A stretch of 64,000 bases of DNA from Saposhnikovia divaricata (taxonomy: Eukaryota; Streptophyta; Magnoliopsida; Apiales; Apiaceae), in contig CM071596.1 in NCBI GenBank assembly GCA_036435485.1, positions 19,122,001 to 19,186,000 of the forward strand, written 5' to 3'. This document shows positions 11,864 through 23,410 of the stretch, piece by piece. Under the pieces are notes generated by a model. The model did no database searches. It worked only from the letters and a program-made list of their open reading frames with translations, and was not told the DNA's origin. The position numbers were made by a program, and so were the translations under genes. Numbering within the stretch: the first letter of the stretch is position 1; each line of letters starts with the position of its first letter.

Positions 11864-12090
11864 TTATGTTACCTTAGGGTGCTAAAATGTTACTATAGAC
11901 CCATTTTTGGGCTAAGGTAACATAAATTATAAGTTACAATTTTCGATGTTACCCTAGGGTACCTAAGGTAACATATTTCACCCCTAGGGTAACATGCCCT
12001 ATCGGTTACCTTAGAGGTCTACTGTAACATAAAAATGACATATTGCAACATAAAATTCGGTTACCTTAGGGTGCTTCAATTTTTTTAAAA
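11864..12090. repeat. CACTA subterminal repeat cluster (left)
   Basis: About ten copies of (A)GGTAACAT or its complement, several as GTTACC(T/C)TAGG, within 230 bp. The mirror cluster is at 20,810-20,970. Such arrays bind the TNPA-type protein in En/Spm elements. Confidence 0.8.
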
Positions 12091-12359
12091 AAGTGGGGCC
12101 ACCAGTGGGCCCCACTACTGGGCCCCACCTTTGCCTGAAAGTATACAATCCCAAAATACCATTCAATCACAATGAACCACAAAGAGATCAATCTCAACAT
12201 CCAAACAAACTTATAAATTCTGATTCAACATCCAAACAAAACAAACTAATTTAACATCCGAATTAGAAGATAAAAGCTAGTTAACATCCATAAGTACTTT
12301 TACATCCTAATTCTAAGTTAAATAATGTACTAGAAGCTTAAACTTAGAAAGCAGTGATA

Positions 12360-15300
12360 CTAGAAGCTACTACCTCCAGTGATAGGTGTACCATCATCAG
12401 CTTCACTTGTAGCAATTGCACACAACTGCTCGACATCAACTGTGATGTCCGGGTTGGCCTCTCCAAGTTTTTTAAGTGCAAATGCCAAGTTCCGTTGCAT
12501 CTTCTGTTCAAATTAAGACTCGACTTTCTTCATTTTCTCCTCCACCTCAGAAGCGAGGCTTTCCTTAATCCTTGTGGTCAGCTCTTTCACATATGTTTCT
12601 GTTGGTGGATTAGAACAACTGCTCATTTCTGACTTAAAGCATCTTCCTTTTAGCCAATTAGGACCATGTTTTGCACCAAGCTCATCAGAAGCGGCATCTC
12701 CGGTGGTGAGTTTTTTGGTAATATTGTCCTACAAAAGAAAACATAAAAGTCAACTGGTTAAACATGCATAAGATTACTTGATTTAATTATAATATTCTCC
12801 TGGTTAAACATGCCAAGTCTCTGCAGTAGAAATCTAAATTCTAGTTGAAACAAACAAAGACCGAATCAGGTGTGTTCGGAAATTCACAGTTAATTTATTT
12901 TAGTCTATAGAGTACCTGATTTTCTGTCTGTAGGAAGGCTACTATAATAGACTTGTGTGGTGAGAACTGGGAACAGGGTAGGAAACTATCAAATATAGAA
13001 AAAGTTCCAGATTACATATTATTAACAGCATTTTCCCACTGATTTCACAATGATAGTATCAGGAAAGAGTTAAAGTATACCAGAAGTATTATGGGTCTGG
13101 CAAAGAGCTTCTAACAGACGTACCAATATCGTAATGTATTACATTGCAAACAAAACGTCACAACCTCCAAGTAGAATCCATTCAACAATTAGACAGGCTT
13201 ATGCTAGGGGCATGAGTTTGAACTTAAGTTCATGTTTTTCTTAGTTAGGTCATAATTCTAAAATCAAGTGTACCTATATCGAAACATTTTTTCCGAACTC
13301 AACTAATGTGGGAGACTTAAGTGTGTGATCTTTTAAATAAAAAGAAAAGATTTCTTTTCAACTAGAATTTAGATTTCTACTACAGAGACTTGGCAAGTTA
13401 AACATGCATAAGATTACTTAGTTAATTATAATATTCTCCTGGTTAAACACACCTGGTTAAACATGCATAAAAGAAAACTTGTGTATATATAGATGGGCTA
13501 ACAGACAACATTTAAAGCCCTACGCCACACACAGTAATATCCACTTTTCTTACAGAACACAGATAATGTCAACCATATATATAGACAACCATATGTAATG
13601 TTACCATGAAATACTTACAATTTTTTTGTGATTATTTCAGGATTGGTCTTGTAGATACGTCCTTCAACTCGCTTCCGAGTTTCAACAAAAACCTCTACAT
13701 CACCTGGTTCAAGCTCATCTGCCACATCTTTTTTTTTTCTAGTAAAAACAATGAACACGAATAAATGAGCAACATTGTGGTATTACTTTGGACATAAACA
13801 ATGAACAAGTTAAACCGAACAAGAAAATCCAGTAAACAAATAAAAACCTCTGCATCACATGGTTCAAGCTCATCTGCCACTGCTTTTTTTTTTAGTAAAA
13901 AAAATGAACACGAAACAATAATCAACATTGTGGTATTACTTTAGACAGAAACAATGAACAAGTTAAATCGAACAAAAAAATAATGTTAACAAAAAATTTA
14001 AATAAAATAATCACATACCATCTTATACCGGCGTTGTGCAAAACTTTTTGGACCAAGAGTGTGAGTGTCAACATATTTTTTACGGCTTGCTACATTTTTC
14101 TTCGCTCTCTCCTATAGAAAATAATGAAAAATGATGTAATTATGTTTTCGAGAGAGCCTAAATGCTTAAAATCGGTATATATACCTGAACACTCTCATCA
14201 TTCCAATATTCCAAAAGCAGTTTGAAAGTCTCGAGTGCAATGTCATCTGGTCTATTAGCCAACCTCATTTCATCATTTTCATACGCTGTAAAATGATTTT
14301 CCTTGATTCGACTCTTGTACACCTTCCAACATGAATGAATTGTCTCGAGCGCCCAATTTTCCAACTCATCAGGAATTATATATCGTTCCTTACAAAAATC
14401 AATAAGAATAAATAAATAAAACCCTCAAACCTAATCAGTTTTTAACAAATTATCATAACCTAATTAAATAACAAGTAACGATAAAAATCGATATGTGGTC
14501 ATAAATTACCTTGACATGATTCCACATAGCCTGCCTTAAGTTTTTCGAAACATGGCGCCAACTAACATAACTTAGCGACACACGACGCTTAGCAAGTGTT
14601 CCAAGGTAGGAACTTAATTCTGATAGTACTTTGTCATTTTCTGCAATAGGCTGGAAATCGTCATTCATCCCGATGACAACTCTCTTGTCAAAGCTTCTCA
14701 TGTGAACAGCATCCATCCTGGTTTTTCCTCTCAATTTTTTAGGAACTGGATCTGCAAGATTTTGTGAATGTAAAATAGATATGCTTCTGCTTAAATGAAG
14801 ATATAAATAGATATGCAACGAATAATATATATTAGGCTAACCTTCCATATCGCCTTCCTCAATATCAGGCAAGATATTTTCCTCGACAACCTTCTTACTT
14901 GCACTTGCTCCTGCTTTTTCTTGTCCCCGAGCTTTCTCCTTTTCAGATTGTTCTCTTTGGCGTTTCCGCATAGCCCTCCAAGCATCCATTGAACCTTGTC
15001 CTTCATCTGGATGTGGAGATATCTCAGATTCCACAAATTGACATGTCTCATCCTTCTCCCTTGCTTCTTTATTTGCAGGCTTGGGTGTTGAATTGGTTCG
15101 GGAACGTGTTGTTGGTGCCCGTCCCCGAGCAAGCTTTTTCTTGTTTGTCTTCTTTCTACCCTGCAAAATACAACCACTTAGGTACAAAATAATATGATTC
15201 TAGTTATAATGCATGAATAAATACAAACATCTAGCTACGACACACCTTTGGTGGAGTCACTGATGCATCACCGTCACTATTTGCATCATGTCCTGCATCC

Positions 15301-16296
15301 TGTCCCGGATCATAATCGGCACTAACATCTTGGGCCACATCATTTCCATTGCCCTTCGGTCTATTATTGTTTTCTTTCGCTGACAGTGAAGGTAACAGCT
15401 GGTAAAGAACTTGATTATTATGTTGGATTCTTACCATCCTTTGTTTTTCATAATCTGTTATAGGTGGAGGGGGTGGGATGATGGTCCTCTTGCTCTGCAT
15501 ATAAAGATTGGAAACAATTATATAAGGTAAATTTTTTCTGGAATAATAAAATTGAACAAGAAAGGTAAAATTGAAGACATCTAACCTGAACCTCATTTTC
15601 TCCCATTGTTTCATTTTCCCGTGGACTGGAACAATACAATTTTCTTTTGGCAGTCATAGGTCTCTGCATCACAGGTGTATCAATGGATTTTCCCAATTTA
15701 TTCAGTCGTGGTGACTTTCGAGTACCATCTTGTGGCCACTTCTCTGAACCCATCTGCTTCACTGTGTGCTTCCTCTGCTGTTGTAGTTGATGAGCCGTTG
15801 TGAATTGGCGCTTAGGGGGGTTTTAGCTACAAAAGTACAAGGGTAGTTACACAATAGTTAAGTGAAATAAATTAGACAATATGCAAGAAGTTACCAGTAC
15901 CAAGAAGTTAACCATATAAACATTGTACATGTAAGTAGATTTATAGGTCTTGGCCTCATAACCACATGCGGCTGCATTTTTTTTGATTGGATGCACACTC
16001 ATGTCAATGACATTATCAATGTAAAAATCAATATGGTCATTGCTTTTAGTTTGGTCAACTACTCGATTAAGTTCCAAGTCACTCGTCAGCAACTTCCAAT
16101 CACCAGAATTCTCTGCCATTACATAAATTCCTCCAATTTCTGAATATTTAAGGTCATCGTGGACATGCTCCATGAGTACGGTATATGAAATTTTTTTAGT
16201 ATCGACACCACGTACAACATTCTCTGTCCCACCAGTATATCGTGTACTCTGGAATTCACCTTGATGGTGGAATCTGAGATGAATAAATTTTTCCAT
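12360..16296 (-). pseudogene. CACTA TNPA-like gene (transposase_24 type), decayed
   Basis: Exon-like pieces run down the minus strand. 15,930-16,296 has a PB1-like start (MEKFIHLRFHHQGEF). 15,246-15,790 is basic and Ser/Pro-rich. 14,837-15,187 is rich in Lys, Arg and Glu. 14,453-14,760 carries RGKTRMDAVHMRSFDKR. 14,158-14,364, then 14,030-14,110 with VASRKKYVDTHTLGPKSFAQ, and 13,640-13,735 with VEVFVETRKRVEGR follow. The last exon, 12,360-12,740, has EEKMKKVES then a TAA before FEQKMQRNLAF. These motifs are typical of plant CACTA second proteins, which bind subterminal repeats. At least that TAA breaks it; a tandem duplication covers the end of one exon (13.69-13.98 kb) and the 15.8 kb junction also has an in-frame stop. 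Exon limits are approximate. Confidence 0.75.
13693..13980. repeat. Two-copy ~160 bp tandem duplication inside the TNPA-like gene
   Basis: Both copies (from about 13,693 and 13,853) run from ACCTCT(A/G)CATCAC.TGGTTCAAGC to GAACAAGTTAAA(C/T)CGAACAA. The duplicated part includes the coding stretch that ends VADELEPG, so the upstream copy is probably a remnant in the intron. Confidence 0.8.
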
Positions 16297-16554
16297 ATAT
16301 CCTGAAATATAATTAAGAATGGAAATTACATTAGAGTAAGAACAGAGTGCACATAGCTAATAAGAAAAACAATAAGTAAATGTCAAGTTAACATAGCAAG
16401 TAATCGGTTACCACATGGTGTTACATAAATAAATGAACATAAATAAGTAAATGTTAGGAATGCTAAATAATTAACTTAATTAATTAAAGGTTCAGTGATT
16501 ACAAAAGACAATTGAACATTAACATATTGCATAAAAACATCTAGATTTAGAAAA

Positions 16555-19353
16555 TTATGCAGGTTTTTCGACTACGTCGATCTCGATAAGAACATGTCTA
16601 GTTGGAACATCATCCCTAGCCCATGTATCCTCATTGTCTTGAACTTCAATTTCTGATCCAAGTGGTGCATCATGTAAAAGTGCTTCATCTTGACCTTCAT
16701 CTTCATCTTCCACATCACACCAGTCCCTTGGCAGTTTCTTGATGACATTATACTTCATCTTTTCAACTGGATCTTCTACATAGAATACCTGTTGTACTTG
16801 TGAAGCCAATACATATGGATCAGATTTATGGCATAATCGATTAAAATTCACTCGTGTCATCCCATATAAATCCTTTTCTTCTTGGTACCAACAACACTTA
16901 AACAACACTACAACTAATTTTCAGCAATAATCAAGTTCTATTATCTCTTCAATTGCTCCATAGTAATTGACATCACCGACCTTTGGTTTATCATCTTTTG
17001 AGCATGCAAAACTGGTCGTCAAAGACGTCAAAAAAACACCACTATTTTGTGTTGTGCATCTAGCATCCCGGTTCTTCATGTGCATCTAATTCCTGTGAAA
17101 TATTTCCTCTTTTGCCAACCTCTTCCTGCATCCAGTTCCAGAAGTCATCGCTATGTTGTTTGGCCCTTTTAAATTTTTTCAACTTTGTTTGACCATCAAT
17201 CAAAGCTTTATGCTTCCTACAGAAAGTAGCTAGTTTAAAATTCTAGAAAAAATGACTAATTATATAAAGAAACTAAGTTAGGAATTAGGAATTGAAACTT
17301 ACGCAATTAACTCCTCTACTTCTTTGTTTCCAGAGTTGAATAGAATATAACGATGCATGTCCATCCATTGAGGTACTTCTAAATGTATAGCTTTTCCATT
17401 TTTATTTTTTCTTGTACCAATATGGTATTGCAACTTTTCTGGACAACCTTGAAGTTTTACAGGCTTGGTAATATCACCTGATCCGGCATTGTCACCCAAG
17501 AATCTTGAACAAAATGTCAAGCATTCTTCTGCAAGGTAACCCTCGGCGATAGAACCCTCAGGTTTACTTCTGTTTCGCACATATCACTTGATAAAACAGG
17601 ATGAAGTTCCTTCCTGATGCCAAGTTCTTGCAAATCTTTGCGAGCATTGACATGGTCTTTTGACTTTCCAGGAATATTCAGTAAAGTTCCAAGTATGCTC
17701 TCACAGATGTTATTCTCGATATGCATAACATCGAGGTTATGCCGATGTAAGTTCTGACTCCAATACGGCAAAGTGAAAAATATCGACTTCTTCTTGAAAG
17801 GGGAATCAACCTTTTTAACTTTTTTTTGGCATGGCACCTTCTTTTTCTTTCCAAACTCATTTGAAAATTCGACAATAATATTTCTATGTCTGTTCCAGTT
17901 AAAATTTCAGGTGGCTTCCCCATCTCGATTTGACCATTGAACCTATTCTTATCGAACCTCCACTTGTGTCCTGGATCAAGAAATTTCCTATGGCACATGT
18001 AGCACACTTTTTTACTATGTTTTAGGTATTGTGAAGAAGTTTCGTAATTGCATACGGGACAAACTAAATACCCCTTCGTGCTCCAACCGGATAACATTGC
18101 ATATCCCGGAAAATCGATGATTGTCCATAAAAGACTTGCACGTAAGTTGAATGTCTGATCAGCAGAAGCATCGTATGTTTCTACACCCTCATCCCATAAC
18201 TCTTTCAACTCGGCTATTAGAGGTTGCATGTACACATCAATGCTATTCTTAGGGGATTCAGGACCGGAGATAAGCATTGACAGAATTAGGTTTTCTGGCT
18301 TCATACATAACCAAGGAGGCAGGTTGTAATTTACCAAAACTATTGGCCAAGTACTATGATTTATGTTCATCGAACGGAAATGATTGAATCCATCCGATGC
18401 TACACCTAGTCTGATGTTCCTATTTTCTGACGAGAAAAGGGGATAAAGTGCATCCATCTTCTTCCAAGCCTCCGCATCAGCAGGATGCCTAAGTTTCCCA
18501 TCCTTTTTACGTCCAAATGCATGCCACGACATCAGTTGAATAGTCTTTGTGCATAAACAATCTCTGCAGCCTTGGCCTTAATGGAAAATATCGCATCACA
18601 TTTACCGGGACTTTGCGAGGCATCTTCTCCGTTTCATTGTCATCTGGGCTTGTCGTTCCAACCATAACCCACCTTGAAGTTTCACAGGTTCTACATTCTT
18701 GTTCATTTTCATTTTCACCCCAATAAAGCATACAACTATTTGGACACGCGTGTATCTTTTTATAATCGAGACCTAAATCTCTAATTATATTCTTAGCAGC
18801 GTTGAAAGACAGGGGAATGTCTGCCTGTGGAAAAGCTTCTTTGATCAATTGTAGTATTTCCCCAAACCCTGACTCTGTAATTCCATGAACACACTTCAAG
18901 GAATAAAGTCGGACAATGAAACTTAGCTTAGAAAATTTTGTACAGCCTTGATATAAAGGAAGTTTTCCCCTCTTCCAGATGTCTATTAAATTTCTTAACA
19001 TCAGCGTTTGGTCCATTAGTACAATGCAACATCTCTACTAGATTATCTCCAAAATCAATATCGTTCTCCATATTTACATCCTCGTCATTACGTGCACGAT
19101 CAGGGACAAGATGTTTTGAAACTTCTACAATCCAGTTTGCATACAGGGAAAAAGGACCGCTGCATATAAGATGATCGTAGACAACATCTTGTACATGCCA
19201 CTTGATGTTCTTACAGTTCTTGCAAGGGCATAGCATTTCGTCACCTACAGCCACTTGGGGGAATGCATTTTCCATAAACGCTTTTATCCCTATCATATAC
19301 TCTTGACTATACTTTGGAAGGTTTATCCAAATATTTGGCATGTCGTCCATCAC
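16555..19353 (-). pseudogene. CACTA TNPD-like transposase, frameshifted
   Basis: Pieces in family order on the minus strand: a transposase-associated zinc-binding start (18,928-19,353; CPCKNCKN..HLICSGF-like region), a middle part (18,507-19,016; YKKIHACPNSCMLYW, ECRTCETSRW), the transposase_21 core (17,678-18,532; IRLGVASDGFNHF, GWSTKGYLVCPVC, RKFLDPGHKWR), NLDVMHIENNICESILGTLL (17,517-17,837), YLAEECLTFCSRFL (17,299-17,580) and a C-terminal domain (16,555-17,100; VNYYGAIEEIIELDY, VFYVEDP). It would cut and join the element's ends. The pieces lie in different frames with shifts near 18,965, 18,535, 17,860 and 17,570, and there are in-frame stops near 17,090 and 16,920. Much of the region around 17.0-17.3 kb is shorter than in intact TNPD. 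It is a pseudogene. Confidence 0.9.
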
Positions 19354-20994
19354 TACAGTTATGACAACTCAAAATGTCATAAAATATAAGTACACTCTAG
19401 GCTTACAAAAGATTAGGCAATTAAAACTTGTAAAAGCTAAACATAGATATCTATCTGAAGAGCTGCCTTAGGCCTTGTCATAAGTTTACAAATCTAATCA
19501 TTATTACATACGTATACTCATGAACGACAACAATTAGCTAACAAATCTGAATACAACAACATTGGTTTTACATTACTACTTAAACTATATTAATGATAAA
19601 AACAGTCAAAACTGAAAATCATAGCAAAATGACAACACTAGCAAACTTCAGCTTTCTCGTATTGAAATCTACCAATCCGATTAAGCAACAATTATTCAAC
19701 ATAAACGAAAATCGCAACGGAGCATAGATCTGCTGGACAATATAACAAACATTTACGATACGAAAAAGTTAATAATACAACAAAAAATCATCAAAACTCA
19801 GTGTTTAAGTTCACACTCACCGATTCAATTGCAAAAATGAACAAACTAGAAACCCTAAGTGTACTTGCAGAAAATATACAATCTTACCAAATTCAACCAC
19901 ATATATAATCAAGTTTATCAAGTTAATTAACACACACACACACGCACATAATAGTTAATTCATACACACACACATAATAGTAACAGAACATATAGGCTTA
20001 CACAGAGGCTTACAAAAACACATAGGCTTATAAAAACAGAGAACAAACATAGAGGCTTACATAGAGGCTTACACACATAGGATTACAAATAGAACAAAAA
20101 CACCAAATCAACATCAAAATGAAAAAATAGAAAATACCTAATTGGAGGAAGCCTAATTGCTGGGTGGAGAAGAAGCCCTAATTGAAGGAAGCCCTAATTG
20201 CCGCTCTTCTTGCAATCTGAGAAGAAGCCCGAAGAATTGCTGAGAAGTCGGCTACTCTTGTTACTCTTGTCTTTGGGTGGAGAAAGTAAAGTGATTTGGG
20301 GAAAGTAAAGTGATCAAAACCTATATCCCGCTCAGCCGAAACAAAAACATCCCGCCCAGCCCAACAAAAATCCCCCCAAAACCTCCCGCCCAGCCCAACA
20401 AAAAATAAAGTAAAGTGATTTTTTTATGTTTTTTTGTTTTTTTTTGAAAAACTGTTTTTTTGTTAATAATATTTTATTAAAATACTTATAATTTAATATA
20501 AAAAATTCACTACACAAACGTAAAGTATTTATTAAAAAAATAATAATTTTGATATTTTTTATAAAAACGTTTTTATTCGATTTTTTTTTAAAAAATCGAG
20601 AAAATTTTTAACAATTTAAAAAAAAATCTTTACAAAAAAATTACAATTTCTGAAAAAAAATTATTTTTTGAAAAAAAAAATAATTTTAAAAAATAAAATA
20701 ATTTTCCAACTCATTTAATAAAAAAGATAAAAAAATTTAAAAACTAAATTTATTTAAAGAATTTAAAAGAAATTTAAATTGGATGAAAAGAGTTGGCATG
20801 GTCAACTCTAATGTAACACGTACATATTTATGTTACATGCTTTAACACTTTCTAGCTAATGTAACATCATAGTTTTGGCTAAGGTAACATAAAAAACACG
20901 ATGTTACCTAAGGATGTAAGTAGTATAGCTAAGGTAACATATTGGGGTAACATTTCTCCGGTAGGGGTTACGGTAGGCCATATATGGTGTAGTG
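19354..20994 (-). repeat. CACTA 5' noncoding region with simple and subterminal repeats
   Basis: No coding exon recognised. 19,930-19,975 has two short (CA)n tracts. 19,990-20,090 contains about eight copies of AGGCTTACA or ATAGGCTTA. 20,320-20,400 repeats CCCGCCCAGCCCAACA. 20,400-20,760 is extremely A/T-rich. 20,810-20,970 carries AAGGTAACAT subterminal motifs ahead of the terminal inverted repeat. Confidence 0.7.
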
Positions 20995-20997
20995 ACG

Positions 20998-21945
20998 GTT
21001 GAAGAACAAGTTATCTATAAAGATCACACAGGACAATGTAAATAGTTCAAATTACACTACGAATCATGTTGGTAAACAATCATGAACCTATGCTAGCATG
21101 ACAAGTTCTAAATCTCAAGATCCACTTTCGCTTCACAAGAGATTAACAGATTAGATGTTAGCTACGCATCTAACAATTAAGCATAACCATACGAGAATAT
21201 CAATTATACATCACACACAGATCTTTAAAGCAAACAAACTACTAAACTCCGTAAATAAATCTGTTAGAATCTCATGACAACGATTAGTTCATAATCGAAC
21301 CGTTCGTCATCATGGGATCTGATGAAACCATGGTAATAAACAAGGTCTGAATAAAATAATAGTGCTAGAGTAAAGAGTTAAGAAAACAAATCCGTAAACA
21401 TCCAAGAGTATCGCCTAATTAGAAGAAAACAAAAGTAGATCTAAATCTTCGTTGCTTGTCACGAGCGTAGGAATCCTTCTTCAAGTCTGAATCTCTATCT
21501 CTCGGCTCTCTCTTTGTGTTATGAAGGGTGTTGTTTTCATTCAAGGATGATAGAACGTGTTTATATAGGCCCCGAGAGTCTTTTCCAGCAAGAAATTACC
21601 GAAAATACCAATCTGAGTCGAAATAGAAGACTTTTCAGGATTTTTCCAGCGACAGGTAGCGCCGCTGCACCACTAGGGAGCGCCCTTGCGATACTCAGCA
21701 TGTTTCTGGTGCCCCTGCGCTCCAACATGGCGCGGCTGCGCTGCCACATTCTGCCAGAAAATGATTTCTTGCTATTTTCTTCGTTTAAACTCCGTTTTCT
21801 CCCGTTTCTTTTGCGTTAGCTGCCGTTCTTCACTCCCTTGACTCATAATCTACATGGTATCATAGGGAAATACTTCATTCTTCATTCCTTAGCTCGAAAT
21901 CCACTCTAAGAACAATGGAAATCACCAACCCTAGCCAACGTTTTA
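20998..21945 (-). repeat. Athila-type left LTR, segment 2
   Basis: Matches about 28,356-29,285 of the right LTR, allowing small indels (for example an extra GT just after the CACTA target duplication). The open frame at 21,514-21,819 lies in LTR sequence, is also present in the right LTR, and is not considered a gene. Confidence 0.9.
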
Positions 21946-23277
21946 TGTTAGTCACAGAGGCATGCCTGTATACATCTAATAACAAGCCTAATTGTCTGTA
22001 ATGCTTTGCATTACCTACATGACCTCTTAACTGAGGGAAACTCTAGTTGTAGAGTTTCTAGTTGCTGTAGTACTTATAACAGGCATCAAATTCTACATGT
22101 GTAACTGTAATTAAAGTCAGAGAATAATGCTTGAAAGAAGTTCCAAGGATCATGCCTCAAGCTTGAAGATCAAGACTGTCAAAATAAACACAGTGGGAAT
22201 TTGGAGAATGAATATTTGCCTAAGTACCAATTCGAGAAGTATGTTTGTTATATTCAAGAAGTCTAGCATTCGAGAAGCCAGGGATTCGATATCTCAAAAG
22301 ACACTGTTCGATATCTCTGGAGGTCAACTAGTCAAAGCCTCATTCGAGAACTCAGAGATTCGACATGTCTAATACTCTATTCGAGAACTCAAGAAGTCAA
22401 CAAGTCAAAGCATCATTCGAGTTCTCTAAGTGTCAACAAGTCAATGCTCTATTCGATATCTCAAGGACTAAAGAAGCTATTCGATATCTCAGGGATTCGA
22501 TAAGTAAAATGCTCTATTCGATATCTCAAGGATTCCTAAAGAAAAGACTTATTCGAGAAGTGATTCGATATGTCAGTTCAACAGTATTCGAGAACTCAGA
22601 GTTATCGATTAAGCAAATTCTAGTTCTCGAATCACCAACAAAGTTACTTCTCGAATAAAATCTTGGAGACAAAATACTGAAGAATTGTACAAGTCAGAAA
22701 CCTGCAACAAGCCAAGACGCTTTATGGACCACATACTGTAAAGCACGTTGGAAAGCCTACAAAGAAGCTTGGAGAGATAGTACAAGAGACAAAGAGCTAA
22801 AGAAGTGGATCTGAACAGAGTTCTATGAAGTCAAATCCGTAACAGTTTGGATGTTTACTCAAATAGGATAGACACATTAAAAAGCAAATCTGTTTGCTAC
22901 ATTATTTGTTGTAAGCAAGTTGTTCACGTGATATAAGTGAACAACCCTACTTCTTTAGCAAGTATCAAACAGAATGATCTAGAGTTTTTACATGTAATAT
23001 CTCTCTGAGAAAGAAGCTGAGAATACTAACATTTGTATTCACAGATTGTAGCAGATCTTTATCTAATACAATATTAGATTAAAGTGATATCGTGTTCTTG
23101 TGTTTATATTCCGCACTTACATAATCTGTTAAACACAAACACACACTCTGTTACACAACCAGATTCAAACCAAGTTAAAACAACCTTCACCTAAAACACT
23201 TATCAGAAAAAGAAAAGTTTTAGAATCCATTCACCCCCCTCTGTATTCCCGTGTGCGTTCAATACTCAATATTTTCA
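21946..23277 (+). mobile_element. Copia-type solo LTR, 1332 bp
   Basis: The insert starts TGTTAGTCACAGAGG and ends CAATATTTTCA, flanked by a 5 bp duplication TTTTA (21941-21945 and 23278-23282). It has no internal domain. The pyrimidine-rich end TTCACCCCCCTCTGTATTC resembles the 3' part of SIRE/Maximus-type copia LTRs, which suggests plus orientation. It arose by LTR-LTR recombination of a full copy. It is absent from the matching point of the right Athila-type LTR (about 29,285). Confidence 0.85.
22210..22660. repeat. Short-motif array inside the solo LTR
   Basis: About 18 copies of ATTCGAGAA or TTCGATATCTC, interspersed with CAAGTCAA(A/T)GC, are spaced roughly 20-35 bp apart. The array would lie in U3, where promoter elements of the LTR are expected. 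Confidence 0.8.
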
Positions 23278-23393
23278 TTTTACGATCCTGCACAACTAAA
23301 CAAAAACACATAAAAAATACAACACACTTGAGGTCAAGACATCAATTTAAGTCGAAATGAAGCGCTCCAAGAGGATATGAAATCCACTTATCA
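23278..23393 (-). repeat. Athila-type left LTR, segment 3
   Basis: Matches 29,285-29,399 of the right LTR, including the end CATATCCACTT on the minus strand, and closes the left LTR at 23,393. Confidence 0.9.
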
Positions 23394-23410
23394 CACCCCC
23401 AAACTTAAAC
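23394..23410 (-). other. Polypurine tract of the Athila-type element
   Basis: On the minus strand AAGTTTGGGGGTG directly precedes the LTR start TGATAAGTGG, as expected for the plus-strand primer of a Ty3 element. Confidence 0.8.

Larger units (their letters stand above)
11829..20994 (-). mobile_element. CACTA (En/Spm) transposon, 9166 bp
   Basis: Inverted termini CACTACACCATAT..GGCC and their complement at 20,976-20,994, with a 3 bp target duplication ACG (11826-11828 and 20995-20997), are diagnostic of CACTA elements. Subterminal regions at both ends carry many AGGTAACAT/ATGTTACCT copies in both orientations, the usual transposase-binding layout. It encodes a TNPA-like gene and a TNPD-like transposase, both on the minus strand and both damaged. 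It is inserted in the left LTR of the Athila-type element; the uninterrupted sequence is seen in the right LTR at about 28,355. Confidence 0.95.

Noticed and set aside
21514..21819. 101-codon open frame, related to 28,902-29,162
   Set aside because: It is part of the Athila-type LTR in both copies and differs by indels between them, so no selection on the frame is visible.
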